Positions 10,377 to 22,707 of a stretch of 64,000 nucleotides of DNA are shown here, one piece after another. The stretch is from NCBI GenBank assembly GCA_000733355.1, contig JNVV01000011.1, positions 610,679 through 674,678 on the forward strand, read 5' to 3'. Within the stretch, counting starts at the first letter, position 1, and each line of letters begins with the position of its first letter. The stretch is from Falciphora oryzae. Lineage: Eukaryota; Ascomycota; Sordariomycetes; Magnaporthales; Magnaporthaceae. The notes beneath the pieces are model-generated. The model made no database searches. It was not told the DNA's origin and worked only from the letters and a program-made list of their open reading frames with translations. Position numbers and translations under genes: made by a program.

Positions 10377-12211
10377 TTATGCGTCGATCAGTTTCTGCTC
10401 CTCAGCCGCCCTGTCCTCCGGGTGCGCCTTGCTCTTGCCCTTGCGGTCCGCCGTCCTCTGGTAGTACTCGTTGATGATCTTGGCGGGGATACGGTTGAGC
10501 ATGTCCTTGCGGTAGATGCGCAGCAGAGACCAGGCCAGGTCCAGCGATTCGAAGATGGTCCGCGACTCGTACGGGCCCTGTGCCACAAAAGTACGCTCGA
10601 ACTTGTCGAGGAACTCGAGAGAGAGCTTGTCTTCGGCCGACAGCGCCTCCTCACCCACAACGGCCTTCATGGCCGCCGCGTCGCGTCCGATGGCGTACTT
10701 GGCGTACAGCTGGTTCGACACGTCGCCGTGGTCCTTGCGCGTCATGCCCTCGCCGATGGCAGACTTCATCAGTCGGGACAGGGACGGCAGCACGTTGATC
10801 GGCGGGTAGATACCGCGGTTGTACAGGCCTCGGTCCACGAAGATCTGACCTTCTGTAATATACCCAGTCAGATCGGGAATCGGGTGCGTGATGTCGTCGT
10901 TGGGCATGGTAAGAATGGGGATCTGCGTGATGGAGCCGTTGCGGCCCTCGACACGACCGGCACGCTCGTAGATGGTGGACAGATCCGTGTACATGTAACC
11001 GGGGAAACCACGGCGACCTGGCACCTCCTCACGCGCCGCCGACACCTCACGCAGCGCATCGCAGTATGCTGACAGGTCGGTGAGAATGACCAGAACGTGC
11101 TTCTCGAGCTGGTAGGCATAGTATTCGGCCGTGGTGAGGGCCAGTCGGGGGGTGATAATACGCTCGATCCTGCAATGCCAAGGGGTTAGCGCAGTTTAGT
11201 CTCAGCTGGCGCGCATGGAGATCGTGATAGCCATCATCATCGGCGGTTCCAGAGCCTGTCCTTCACGTACGTTGGATCGTTGGCGAGGTTCAGGAACAGC
11301 GTTGTGCGCTCCAAACTGCCGTTCTCTTCGAAATCGCGCGTGAAGAATCGGGCGGTTTCCAGGTTGACACCCATGGCAGCAAAGACGATGGAGAAGTTCT
11401 CCTCATGGCCGTCGTGAACGCCCTTGTTGGTGACACCCTCCCGCTGGACCAGGCCGGCCTGTCGACAAATCTGGGCGGCGATCTCGTTGTGCGGTAGACC
11501 GGCTGCCGAGAAGATGGGGATCTTCTGTCCACGGGCGATAGAGTTCATCGTGTCGATGGTGGAGATACCGGTCGAGATCATCTCCTCGGGGTAGACCTAG
11601 GTAGCATCACATTCGCTATCAGAGCTGGGCACCGCAGAGCTGGAGGCAGTCGGAATGGGGCCGACTCACTCGAGAGTAGGGGTTGATGGGCTGGCCGTTG
11701 ATATCCAGGTAGTCCTCGGCCAGCACCTTGGGGCCCTTGTCGATGGGGCGGCCGGAACCGTCGAAGATGCGACCCATCATGTCCTCGGAGACGCCAAGCT
11801 TCAGATTCTCGCCCGAAAACTCGACCCTTGTCTTCTTGACATCGATGCCGGGCGTGCCCTCGAAGACCTGCACAATGGCTCGGGTTCCTGACGGGAATTG
11901 CGTGTCAGCGAGACGGGGTTCGATGTCGACAAGCGTGGGAATGCGGCTCGGGCAGACGGTTCCTCACCTCGGGCCTCGAGCACCTGGCCCGACCTGACGG
12001 TGCCATCAGGCAGAGTGAGCGAGACAATCTCGTTGTAGCTGGGGTTTTTGACCTGCGACCGCTGTCAGTGACGGCCGGGAGATTCCACACGAGACAATGC
12101 GCTGCGGCGTACGTTGTCGAGGATGACCAGAGGGCCGTTGACACCACCAATGGTGTTGTACTTGATCCTCGGCAAAACCGAGTAAGACGACGACTCTCGC
12201 GGGTCCGCCAT
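10377..12211 (-). CDS. vma2: V-type proton ATPase subunit B
   Basis: This is the non-catalytic nucleotide-binding subunit of the V1 head, which drives proton pumping into vacuoles and endosomes and also contacts actin in other systems. Five exons (12211-12113, 12052-11968, 11887-11670, 11596-11271, 11169-10377) give 506 residues, the family length. Landmarks are [20 protein letters not shown], the B-subunit form of the P-loop region [40 protein letters not shown], and [20 protein letters not shown]. All exon joins keep frame (phases 0, 1, 0, 2). The start [20 protein letters not shown] is at the expected place. The gene diverges from CWC27 across 474 bp. Confidence 0.97.
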
Positions 12212-12685
12212 GGTGGCCAAAATGCGCGTGCGCGGCTTTGAAAACAAGGACGGAGTCCAGCCCAGTCGAGAGGATTGTGGAGAAGTTGCAGACGGCTTCG
12301 TGGGATATGAGATATGGAACAAGAGGATGGCTGAAGAGGTCGGTGATCGGTGTCGTCGAGCTGCCGCTTCCCGAGCTTGGCCCGCCGCGGTTGAGTCGTC
12401 GTCGATGGAGCTCCTCAGCTGTCCCGAGGGACGGACCAATCACATGACGTGACATCATCTGCGCCGCCCCACTAATTCAGCCAAGCAAACGGCCAGCCGC
12501 CTGTCTCAACTTGCCCGACGCGGCTGTGAATGCATCTCGAGCAGCCGACTTCGCGAATTGCATGAATTGACTCTGCGCCAGGAAAAAAAGAACGCCAGAC
12601 GGGCGTCGCCTGCTCCACGCAGCCACCGCAAACCTCGGCCACCTCCTCTGCATTCCCACTCCCGTCTCAATCGCCGCTCGCCATC
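12212..12685. other. Divergent promoter region, vma2 / cwc27
   Basis: This 474-bp gap lies between the two ATGs of divergently transcribed genes. It includes TCACATGACGTGACATCAT near 12440, with a palindromic TGACGT-type core resembling a CRE/ATF site. I see no coding sequence. Confidence 0.55.
12439..12461. promoter_or_regulatory. CRE/ATF-like TGACGT core in a bidirectional promoter
   Basis: A CACATGACGTGACATCAT stretch sits midway between vma2 and cwc27. It contains the TGACGT half-palindrome bound by bZIP proteins of the ATF/CREB type and an overlapping CACATG E-box-like core. This is motif resemblance only. Confidence 0.25.
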
Positions 12686-14488
12686 ATGTCGGCCATCTAC
12701 AATACGGAGCCGCAGCCGACGGCCTCGGTCATCCTCCACACCAGCCTCGGCGAGCTGTCTGTCGAGCTCTTCGCAAAGCAAACTCCTCTAACATCGAGGA
12801 ATTTCCTCCAGCACTGCCTCGATGGCTACTACGACAACACCATCTTCCATCGCCTCGTTCCCGGCTTCATCATCCAGGGCGGCGACCCGACCGGCACCGG
12901 CAACGGCGGCGAGTCCATCTACGATGGCGGGGCCTTCTCGGGCGATCTCGAGCCCTGGCCCATGGACCAGCGGAGGGGGAAAAATGCTGGGGAGATGGGC
13001 GTCGGTTTCAAGGACGAATTTCATAGCCGGCTGAAGTTCAACAGACGCGGGTTGCTTGGGATGGCCAACGACGGCACCCCTGACTCCAACGGCAGTCAAT
13101 TTTTCTTTACTTTCGACAAGTGTGATGAGCTTAACGGCAAAAACACCATCTTTGGACGGATAGCGTTAGTTTATAAGTTCCCCTTGTCCCCGGTCCCTCC
13201 TTTATCTTGGGTGCATTTTTCGAGCCCCCGTCTCCTCAATCCCCTCAACCTCCGGCCGGCATAAGGCTAACTCCAAGTCAGTGGCGATACGATCTACAAT
13301 CTAGCAAAAATGGGCGAGGCTGAGCTTCTTGAGGGTGGCGAGCGCCCCCTCTACGCCATCAAGCTCCTCAAGACAGAGATACTCGTCAACCCCTTTGACG
13401 GCATGAAGAAGAGGGAACGCATTGCCCGGCGGACTGAGGCGGCCCCTGCCCCTGTCAAAAAGCCTAAGAAGAGAAAGGGTGCGAAACAGTTACTCAGTTT
13501 TGGCGACGAGGAAGGAGATGTCGAGGAGCTTCCACTCTCGAAGAAGCCAAAGTTCGACACCAGAATCGTCATGGATGCGGATCACGAGCAGTCTGCAGCT
13601 GTGCCGCCGAAGGGGGTAAAAAAACCAAAGGCCGTGGCTGAGAAGGTTGTGCTCCCGGAAAGGTCTTCGTCAGGTGACAAGTCGGCCTCAAAAGATGCCC
13701 AGAAGGAGCCAGAACAGGTTGAAGATTCTCGGCCTCAAGGACCACCCACAGCGCCGCGGGTGCAACCAAGGTATAAAAGTGAGTCACCTGAGCCGCAGGA
13801 GACCAAGAAGAAGACTGCTCTAGAAAAGGCAAACGAAGAGATTGCCGCATTGAAGGCTTCAATGCGGCGGACCGTGCACACCGAGCCGGTGCGAGAGGAA
13901 AAGAGATCGGCACTGGAGCAGATGATACCAGAGACTTCCACGAGGGGGAGGAAGAGGAGGCCAGGCGCGAACAACACGGACGCGGCCGAGGAGCAGAAGA
14001 CGCTGGACTTGCTCAAAGCCTTCCAGTCAAAACTCGTCGAAGCTCCGGCGGCAAAAGGTTTGCAAAAGCATGAGACCAGCAGCGCTGGTGCAAACGGCAG
14101 CGGAGAGTCACAGGACAAGGAGCCCGCAGCAGATGAGGAGGGAGAAGTTTGCGACCTGCACTTCATTCTCAACTGCCAGAGCTGCATGGCCTGGGACAAA
14201 GTTGAGGGCGGCAAGCAGGACGACGACGACGACGACGGTGACGCAGGGTGGATGTCGCACGCACTGAGCTTCGCCGCCGACAAACTAGGCAAGGACCTGA
14301 GCTACCGGAAGAAGGCTGAAGAGGAGCTGGTTGTCATCGACCCCCGCGAGAAATCGCGGGACCTGAAGGAGGGGAGGAAACACGAGCGGGAGGCACGGGC
14401 GAAGAACTCGGGCGGGCGGGCTTGGGATCAAGCCCGCAACGCGCAGCTATCGAGGGCATCGGCGGCCGCGGGGAGAGGGGCTAAGTAG
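12686..14488 (+). CDS. cwc27: Spliceosome-associated peptidyl-prolyl isomerase CWC27
   Basis: This cyclophilin-type protein is known from the activated spliceosome (Bact complex), where human CWC27 pairs with CWC22/eIF4A3-related factors. Exons 12686-13164 and 13282-14488 give 561 residues; the join is phase 2 with donor GTTAGT and a CTAAC branch site at 13268. The cyclophilin domain fills residues 13 to about 190, with FHRLVPGFIIQGGDPTGTG (R56, F61, Q64), a GSQFFF block and the family-typical insertion after GGESIYDGGAFSGDLEPWP. The rest is charged, with nuclear-localisation-like KKPKKRKGAK and a coiled coil (ALEKANEEIAALKASMRRT). The C-terminal block with FILNCQSCMAWD matches the CWC27 family tail. 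It is divergent from vma2. Confidence 0.93.
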
Positions 14489-16637
14489 ATGCTCGAGATG
14501 CCGTCGTTGGCATGTTGAAATAGATACCCAGGGACCCGGATTTGTGGAAAACGCAAAACCTAAACTAGCATTCAATCTCGTCGAGAGTCACGCCGCGCCA
14601 GCACGCGCTTGGCTGGCAGCTAGCTGTTCAGCACCGCCCTGCCCTGGCCCTTATTTAGGTGCCTTGGTGGCCATGTATTTACTAGGCATGTATGTCAAGT
14701 GGGCGGCTTGCAGCCGCGTCTGAACTGGCTGTTGTATCAGGAGGTGGAGCTACGGGGCAGCACGGTGACAACGCCACTAATGGGTTACCTAGCCTCGCGT
14801 TGCAGGTGCGGTGCAGCACCGGGAATGCCACGTGCGCCCGCGTCCTGTGGCTGTAGCGCCCGGAACAGTAGCTCCGGGAGAAGCTGGGGGCCCTGGGACT
14901 TTCCTCTGAGTGAGACTGGGGACTGCTGGTCTTGTGGGGGCGACGTGCGTGCCGGTTGAGCGGGCAGGGAGATGTGAGCACAACGGGGATGTAAAAAAGG
15001 GACTGTCGGACGTCGACAATCGGCGGGTTTGTTGACAACTGCGGCGGCCTTGTCGGGCGGCACGAGTCGTTGAAGCACGCTGCATTGCCATGCCGGTGGG
15101 ACTGTCTGTGGCCGGGCCCCACCTGGGCCTGCGGTAGAAGCCGATCGCTTTCTCTTTCTGCGATCTTTGACTGACGGCGAGCTCCACCGGACTGCCCAAT
15201 GCAATGCTGGCCGGCGCCGCAAATTGGCAGCTCTGCAGCTCTGGCGGGCGAGGGCCGTGGGTCCGGGGATCACCTCACTTTCTTGGGTGGCTCGTCTGCT
15301 TGCTTCCTGCGCGCAGATAAAGACAATCGCTTGTGCTTCGCGCCGGCTAGAAGAGCGTGGACTTCTCTCCGCAAGAACGGGACGGACAAGAAGGCCCGTT
15401 GGCAAAGGCTTATAAACACGAAGCACATACCCGACGCTGTTTCAAGATCTGAGAAAGACGGAGATTGCCCTCTGGCACCCGCGAGTGATTCCTTGATGCG
15501 CCGCCCAGAAGCTGCCTGTTGCTGCTGTTGAGGCGCAAGACGAGAGACCCGAGGCTGGCAGGCGGGCGCGAGAAAAGACAAAGGCAAAGAGAAGAGAGCA
15601 ACAAAGGTTTACCTAGACAACAATTAAAGAATACCTCCTTTTTGATTTTATCTTTTATTATTATTAATTTTTTTTTTTTTTTTGTCTATTTTTTCATTTC
15701 ATCACTCTTTTATCATTTTCTCGCATTCCCTCTCCCATTTACGGCTGCACCGACGCTCCATCCTATCATGGTCCTGTGTTTGGGATAATTTTTTATGCCC
15801 GGGCAGCCATTGAGCTCGAACGGGCCCAGGTAACCTCCAAGCAACCCCACTTCCAACCTCAATCAGCGCCTGGCGGCTTGGCTTGGCTCTGGTCGCAGCG
15901 GGCGGCAGAATCCGCTCGTCGTCTCCTCCTTCCCGCCGTATACCGTCCGCGGGTTGTGAGCGGCGGCCTCGTCCATCTCTGCGGCTCCAAGAGCCCAGCC
16001 AGACCCCATCATTGAGCACTACGCTCTCCCATTGTGCAGCTTTGTTTCCCACCAGGAGCGCCAGGGTCGCTGCGATCCCGACAATCCGGCGACGGTAGCA
16101 TATAAATCGATAGAGCCCGTCGGCCCAACGTGGCGGACGCTTTCTCGGCTCGACATCACTTCTACATCACTCGCTCCCACTCGAGCCAGGCGTCTTCCAT
16201 CTGAACAGTGTGTGCCCGCCCGCTTGCTCCCCCTCCTCCGCCGAGAAGACCGGTCGCTTCGCCGCGCAGTCGTCGCCTTCCCGCCGAATCCTGCCTAGTC
16301 CAGGGTGCGCGCACCAGCTGCTAGCCCGCCCGACTGCTTCGAGGCGCGACGCCGTTCCGCCAGCCTTGCCTGCGCTCTGGCGCCCGCAACCAGCGCTGCC
16401 CGCCAGCGACAACAACACCATCTCCTTCTACCTAGATACACGCACCTACACCGATACCTCGGAAGCCACCACCACTGCCGCCCACAACCACCCGGCACGA
16501 CACACAGGAGCAACGAGCGGGTTGCTAGACCTCACCCTCCCCCTCGATTGCTTCGCGACTCCAGCGCGCCAGCGACCAGTTGAAGCCGCCCATAGTCGCT
16601 CCTCCGGCCTCCCAGCGGTCCGAGGCCCCCGGCTCGC
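14489..16637. other. Intergenic region and probable long HSF1 leader
   Basis: The first half is the cwc27 3' flank with no recognised gene. A T tract lies at about 15669-15683. From about 15,798 to the HSF1 start at 16638 the plus strand contains no ATG, and it becomes CT- and CA-rich. A TATAAATC motif occurs at 16101. This pattern suits a long transcribed leader. No intron or conserved small frame was assigned. Confidence 0.5.
16101..16107 (+). promoter_or_regulatory. TATA-like element upstream of HSF1
   Basis: The sequence reads GCATATAAATCG about 535 bp before the HSF1 ATG. If used, it implies a leader of about 500 nt, all of it free of ATG. Confidence 0.3.
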
Positions 16638-19072
16638 ATGTACCTCTCCATGTCTCCGCCGAACCCGAGGAAGCGGGCCCTTCCAGACTCCGGACCAGTC
16701 GCTGTCCCCGTGCAGCCGTACCAGCCGCCCTACGCCTCTCCCCCGGACCAGTTCTCGCGCTGGAACCCCGCAGGCTCTGATGCCGATTTCGTCGTCTCCG
16801 ACTCGTCCAAGCCTACTACCCCCACCATTCCACCTTTCATCATGTCCGCCCCGAATCAGTTCCAGTCCGCCCAGGGTTTCCCCCAGCCCGCGCCGACTTC
16901 CTCCAACGTCATCGCCCGCCGCCCAGCCGCACGCGCCCTCGTGCCGACCGCCGGCCGGCCCCAGTATGATGGACTTCCTGACCCGTGGCCTAGCTTTGGG
17001 GACGACGGCGCCCTGATCCCACAGCCCGCCTCGGCGGCTCCGGTCGATGAGAATGATAACATCCAGCTTCTCGAGGAGAAGGCCGCTAGGGCAAAGAGGG
17101 ATGCCCAGGCGAATCGGAAACAAATTCCTCCCTTCGTGCAGAAGCTGAGCAGGTAAGCACTTACCCCATGTTCTGCTCCAAATATCCCTTGGCTGTAAAC
17201 GCAACCCTTTCGCTAACCAGATATTCCTTTGACCTTCGCAGCTTCCTCGAGGAGGCCAAGAACACGGAGCTGATCCGGTGGTCGCAAAAAGGCGACTCGT
17301 TCATAGTGCTGGACGAGGATGAATTCGCCAAGACGTTGATCCCGGAGCTCTTCAAGCACAACAACTATGCCTCTTTTGTGAGGCAACTGAATATGTACGG
17401 CTTCCACAAGAGGGTGGGGCTGTCGGACAACTCGATGAAGGCTAGCGAGCGGAAGAACAAGAGCCCGAGCGAGTACTACAACCCCTACTTCAAGCGGGGC
17501 CACCCGAACCTGCTGTGGCTGATCAACAAGCCTAAGAGTGGTGGCAGTAAGAAGAAGGGGAAGAAGGACGATGGCGACGGCGACAGTGAGGAGGAGGTAG
17601 CCACCGAGGACGCACACGCCCAGGGCTTCGTCGGCCCAGCACAGGCTGGCGCCGCGAGGCCAGCTGGCTCGGCAGCAGACACCTCAGCGGGCGCGCTCCA
17701 GAAGAAGGACCTGCAGCTAGTCAGGGACCAGGTCGGTCAGTTGCGCAACCAGCAGCGGGCCATCCACGATATGATACAGCGTCTGCGCTCGGACCACAAC
17801 CAGCTGTACCAGCAAGCCGTAGCATTCCAGAACATGCATGAGCGCCACGAGAACTCTATAAACGCCATCCTCAACTTCCTCGCCAACGTGTTCCGCAAGT
17901 CGCTGGAGGAGCAGGGTGGGTCGCACAGTGTATCAGACCTCCTTGCCAGCATCATCCCCAGCGCCAACATGCCGCAAGGGAGCGTCGTCGACCTCGGCGA
18001 CTTTGTCCACCGGCAGGCGGGCGATCACGCCAGTGCGGCAAGCCCTCCCAAGAGGCCTCAGCGGCTGCTGCCTCCTATCCCCCGCGCGGGGGCAGCCAGC
18101 ATCGCAGCTTCGTCCCCAACTTCGACAGCGTCGCCAGCCTACGGCAGCGGCCCGCGCATGGGCCAGGTCACTGAGCTGTTGGACCCGCCCGCCGACGTAC
18201 CTACGCCAGACTACCTCAAGCATGCTGTTGGGAGCCCCCAAGAGCAGATGATGAGGATAATCAATGACACCAACGCCGGCGCCGCGACGGGCATCGACCT
18301 GTCGGATGTGGCGGCCAAGACACCTGTCACCATGAACAGTGACCAGCGCAACCAGGTTATCAACATCATGGCCCGCCAGGCGTCGGTGCCCAAAACGACG
18401 GCCCCTTCGGTGCCGGGCACCACGGCCACCGCCGGCCTGACGTCGACCCCTGCTTCCTCAAAACCCCCGTCCATACCGATCCCGGCCCGCCAGGCGAAGG
18501 GGACCCCGCCACCTCCACAGCCACGGGCCCCCACCAGCGCGCCTCCTGGCTGCAACTCGCTGTCGCCCGTCATGTCGTCGCTGACACCGCCACCACCGCT
18601 GCTGGACGATCTGGCCATGTCGCAGACGGAGCTCGAGGTGCTTCACCGGCTCCAGGAGGACCAGGACCACAAGATCGACGAGTTGACACACATGCTCGGG
18701 CCGCTCTCGCCGTCGGGCCACATCCCGGGCATCGACGATAGTGGCAACCCGGCACATAACGCCGCAGGCAGCTACTTCCCCGAGAATATCGACATTGACC
18801 AGTTCCTCGACACCAGCGCCTTTGCGAACCAGCTCGGCGGCTTCGAGGGCACTGACTTTGGGGGCGTTAACCCGGCCGACGGCGATGAGTTCAACTTCAA
18901 TCTCGACGCACCGTTCGACAATGGACCCGGAATCGCCGCCCAGCCTAGCAACATTGGTCCTGGGATGACCATGCACAATGGCACTCCCAGCCCGGCGGCA
19001 ACAGAGGAGATCTTCCGGAACGACATTCGGGACAGTCCCGCTCCAGAACCGAAGCGTCGACGCGTCGGTTAG
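16638..19072 (+). CDS. hsf1: Heat shock transcription factor
   Basis: Exons 16638-17152 and 17242-19072 give 781 residues. A phase-2 intron (GTAAGC donor, TTCGCAG acceptor) interrupts the start of the DNA-binding domain, as KLS|SFLEEAKNTELIRWS. The HSF domain spans about residues 163-272, with the recognition-helix region NNYASFVRQLNMYGFHKRV and the YYNPYFKRGHPNLLWLI block. A trimerising coiled coil (HR-A/B) follows at about 323-393 (ALQKKDLQLVRDQVGQLRN and onward). The long proline- and serine-rich C-terminal half ends with acidic/aromatic segments likely to activate transcription and a basic PKRRRVG terminal signal. The protein binds heat shock elements and drives chaperone genes. The 160-residue extension before the domain is usual in filamentous fungi. 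Skn7-type factors are excluded because no receiver domain is present. Confidence 0.95.
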
Positions 19073-21162
19073 TAGCTGGCGGCTTTGTGTTCGAGGTGAC
19101 CACCAGAATCAAGCGTGCGTCACATGGTGCGGCGTAGCTCCTGGCTAGAGGCTCAAGGCATGCGGCAGTGAGGCCTGGCTGATCGTTCGACCGCGCAAGG
19201 TCACCTGACCACCACTCCCGCGTCATGAGAGTCTCCGAGTCTTCCCCTTTTTCCTATCTGTCTATCGTCACAATCCATCCCCTTGTGTTCCCCACTTCTT
19301 CGGTGTAAAGCTACCACCCCCTTCGTCTCGTGAGTTTGGAAATCTCGGAGGATGGGATTCCTCCCATCTCCGCAGGGCAACAGACCATTCGCCCAATATC
19401 CCATACCATTTTAAACATATCAATCCTCGAATCGCGAACGAATTTCATTTGTCGGCTCTCTGGGTCGGGGACAGACTGGCGGGGATCATCGGTATTCTGT
19501 CCATATTTCATTTTCACGCCCTTTTCATTATCACTCCTCTCTGTCATTTTCTGTAAGAGTGCAAACGTGCTCTTCGTGTCTAGTGGGTGGTTGCTTTGAC
19601 CTGCACTGGGATTCTAGCGGTCTTAAACATAAAATCTGGCGAAATCGTGTGGGTGTGAGTGTTGGTAAGGAGCGGGTTGAACGCCCATCTCTGTCTGCCG
19701 AAAAAAGAAAAAAAAAACGACGGGACGGGGCATTGCATATTGAAGGGGGTTCGTGGCTACCCCCACGGCGACAACGGGAGCTCTCACATCTGAACATGTT
19801 GCCGAATAGATACATGAGGGGCTAAATAAACGAAGGAAGAAGAAAAAAAAAAGTATAAAAACATTACACCTCCCAATGCCCTGAATCTAGTAACGCTCGA
19901 AAGGTACCACCGATACTTCCTAGATGCGCCAGAAGGCTGAATCTATGTATGTATTGTACATCATGATACGTATGATGGTAGTCGACATTGAATGTGTAAT
20001 AAAATAAAGAATGCCGCCCGGAATCCACCGGTACTCCAAGCAGCCCCATATTGATAAAGAGGTGCTCTGGCCTCCTGACACAAAGAGCCACAGGGCACTC
20101 AAGAGGGCCTGAGATGAGATGCTCGGGTGTCGAGATTCTTAGTGAGCGGCCCGTCCACCGCGCCCTTCGCATACTGCCAGCAACATATTTAGACTCCTGA
20201 GTGTGCACAAATTTCTCCCCCGAGCCGGTGATATCTCGATCGGCTACCGGGTGGAGTCCTCTTTGGGTATGAAGGAGGTTGAAGATAAGTAGGGAAGAAT
20301 AATAAAAGGTTTAGATGCCCAGTTGTCCAAAATGTAAAACAAGAAAGCTCGCTCTCGCTCCCGCTCCCAAACTAAATTATCAGAAGTCAACCGACGCCCC
20401 CAGCCAGATATCCGTGCCACCTATCCCAGGCCTCCAAGAAGCGAACAAATGGTACGTAGAAGGGAGAAGAGAATCAGGGTCGAAAAAAAATAAAGAAGTG
20501 GGAAACAAGAAGGACAGGCGGCCGGCACTGACTCCCGCACCGACCGACCAGTTAGTCCCCGTGCCAGAGTCCCAAGAACTCCACACCGTGAGCAAGATCG
20601 AGCCTAGGGGCATCGAAAGCCTGACTGACATCTGGGCTGATGCATCTGTGACCGTAAGCTGTAATATCGCCCTCGCCTTCTGGAGCGGATGCCTTCCTTG
20701 CCCATCTCGTTCACCAGCTGCGCTGTGATGCGTCTTCCTCTCTTGCTGCTGCTGATGGCTCGGCAGATCAGATACGTTAGACGAGCGCATATGAGAACCC
20801 GACGAGCGGCCCTTCTGCCCGCTCCCCTCGAAGCACCTCATAGGGACATGAGGTCGATGACATCACTCCCCAGCTCCGTCCCATTATTGGACCTGCAAGT
20901 CTCACGCCAGACACCAGACTAGAACAACACCCGGCGATGCAGTCAGACTATTGCTTACAATGGTTCTAGCGCGCGAGCCTTTTCTGCATGACCCGACATG
21001 CCCCTGAGCGGTGTCGACAAGCTCACAGGCGGAAGCGGAGAGCGTTTGGCGGCGCCCTGACGAGTCTCCGCGGGCCAGACAACGTCTCGAAACGGGAGAG
21101 GATGAGAGAGCGCTCGGTATTGCCCCTCATCTATTCATTAGTCGTGTACGCCTCGGGGCTCG
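19073..21162. other. Convergent intergenic region, HSF1 / arrestin-like gene
   Basis: These 2.1 kb between converging genes include AT-rich 3'-flank-like sequence around 19,850-20,300. Several small frames exist on both strands, but none shows a family signature or intron-linked extension. I see nothing assignable. Confidence 0.5.
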
Positions 21163-22707
21163 TCATTCGATTAATGGCTTTTTCTTTCCGCCAACGAGAC
21201 AGAGACCAAGGTGCCGTAGTGAGTCTGACTGGCTGGCGAGCACTATTGTCCTGGCAGGTAGGAAGGGGTTGTTGGGGTCGACCATGGACGCATCTCTCGC
21301 TGCCACTTCGATGGCCTCGATCTCCTCCTTACAGGCTTGTTGGTCCAAGGGGCAGATGACGATGGGCTGCCGTAGTACAATGTCACGTGCGGAGCTCATC
21401 GAAGCCTTGCCATCCAGGGTCAGCATGTCAGCAAAAACAGACCGCGATCAAATTAAATCCAAGGCGGACGTAGCTGTAGGACACGAACCTTGACTGTGAG
21501 AAAAAATTCAATCTTATAAAGAGTCGACGTGGTGGTAAAGGAGGTGACCTCGTAGTTGGGAAACCTGGACGGTTCGCCCCTCCGCATGATGCCCTCTGAG
21601 TCCCTCAGGTCACGCGAGGGGAAGACGAGGCCGAGATTTGTGGTGTAGCCGGCCTCGGGCATCTTGGCGCTGACGTTTTGTGTGTGTTTGGCGATCCTGT
21701 TGACCTTCTTGGTCGGCTCGTCGCCCTCCGGATTGTACGTGATCTCCTCCTCGATGCTCAGCGTGATCTTGTTTATGGTGACGCGCCTGGCCTTGTTCAT
21801 CCAGTCGGGGTTCGGAGCAAGCCTGATGTAGACAGTTATGGGGTCCAGGGGCCCGTAGCTCCAGCGCGGCAGCGACGTGGCGAGGGTGATGATGTTGTCG
21901 GCTGTTGCGACCTTGCTCTCGGGCCGGTTATACATGCCAAAAGTCGAGAGCGTGTCATACCTCTGCAGCGGTAGGGGGAAAGCATACTTGAACTGGTCGC
22001 TGGCGCCCTGTTGTACCGTGACAATAAGCTCGTAGAAGGTCTCGGCGGTGCGGCTGGCCAGCTGTAGTGACGCGGGCGGTATCCTGCGGTTGGTCTCCTC
22101 GCCGCCGCGACCAAATGGAATGAAGAGGACAAAAGGAAGATCCATGGCGATGACGCTCTCGGACTCCTTGCCGTCCTGACACCGGAATAGCAGGTGCTCC
22201 TTGCCCACAATGTCGATGGTCTCACGCCTGGGCGTTCCCAGGTGCTTCTTGGCCATGTTGTCGGCGGCTGGGTGTATTGACTCTCTCCTCTGGAGACATA
22301 TCCTGACCAGCGAGATACCAACAGGCATCGAGTAGCCTTGAGATGGCCTGATTTCAACCTTGCCTTCTATTCGGGGCTAAAGAGGGTGTCGGTAGTCGCA
22401 TGCCGTTAGCCGATGCGATGGCGTATGTGGGGGTGGGTTACGACGTGGCGCGGGACGAGCGAGGAATGGAGAGAAGGGAGCAGAAACGTCATGATACATT
22501 CTTTACTTCTTCCAGGCGAAACCGCATCACGGCTCTACCCGCGACAAGAGAAGCATATAGGAGAAGATCAAAGCAGAAAAGAAGGGAAAGAACGAGAGAC
22601 TGTCAACATCCCCAAGCACAAAAACTCACCAGGGTTGCAGATATTCCTGGGTAGCCCACCAAGAAACTGCTGTTGGGCGGGCCCGAGATCCTGACCGAGG
22701 CAGCCAT
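21163..22707 (-). CDS. Arrestin-fold domain protein
   Basis: Exons 22707-22630, 22376-21489 and 21405-21163 give 402 residues; both introns are phase 0. The start MAASVRISGPPNSSFLVGYP enters an arrestin-N-like beta sandwich (GKVEIRPSQGYSMPVGISLV, then DLPFVLFIPFGRGGEETN). The second half has LPRWSYGPLDPITVYIRLAP, INKITLSIEEEITYNPEG and SRFPNYEVTSFTTTSTLYKI, typical of the arrestin C-terminal sandwich, and ends at GLCLVGGKKKPLIE. Arrestin-related proteins act as adaptors that bring ubiquitin ligases or coats to membrane cargo. I see no PPxY motif in this model, so direct binding to a Rsp5-type ligase is not supported. The acceptor of exon 3 (GGCAAG) has a weak polypyrimidine tract, so that border is less sure than the rest. 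Confidence 0.75.
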
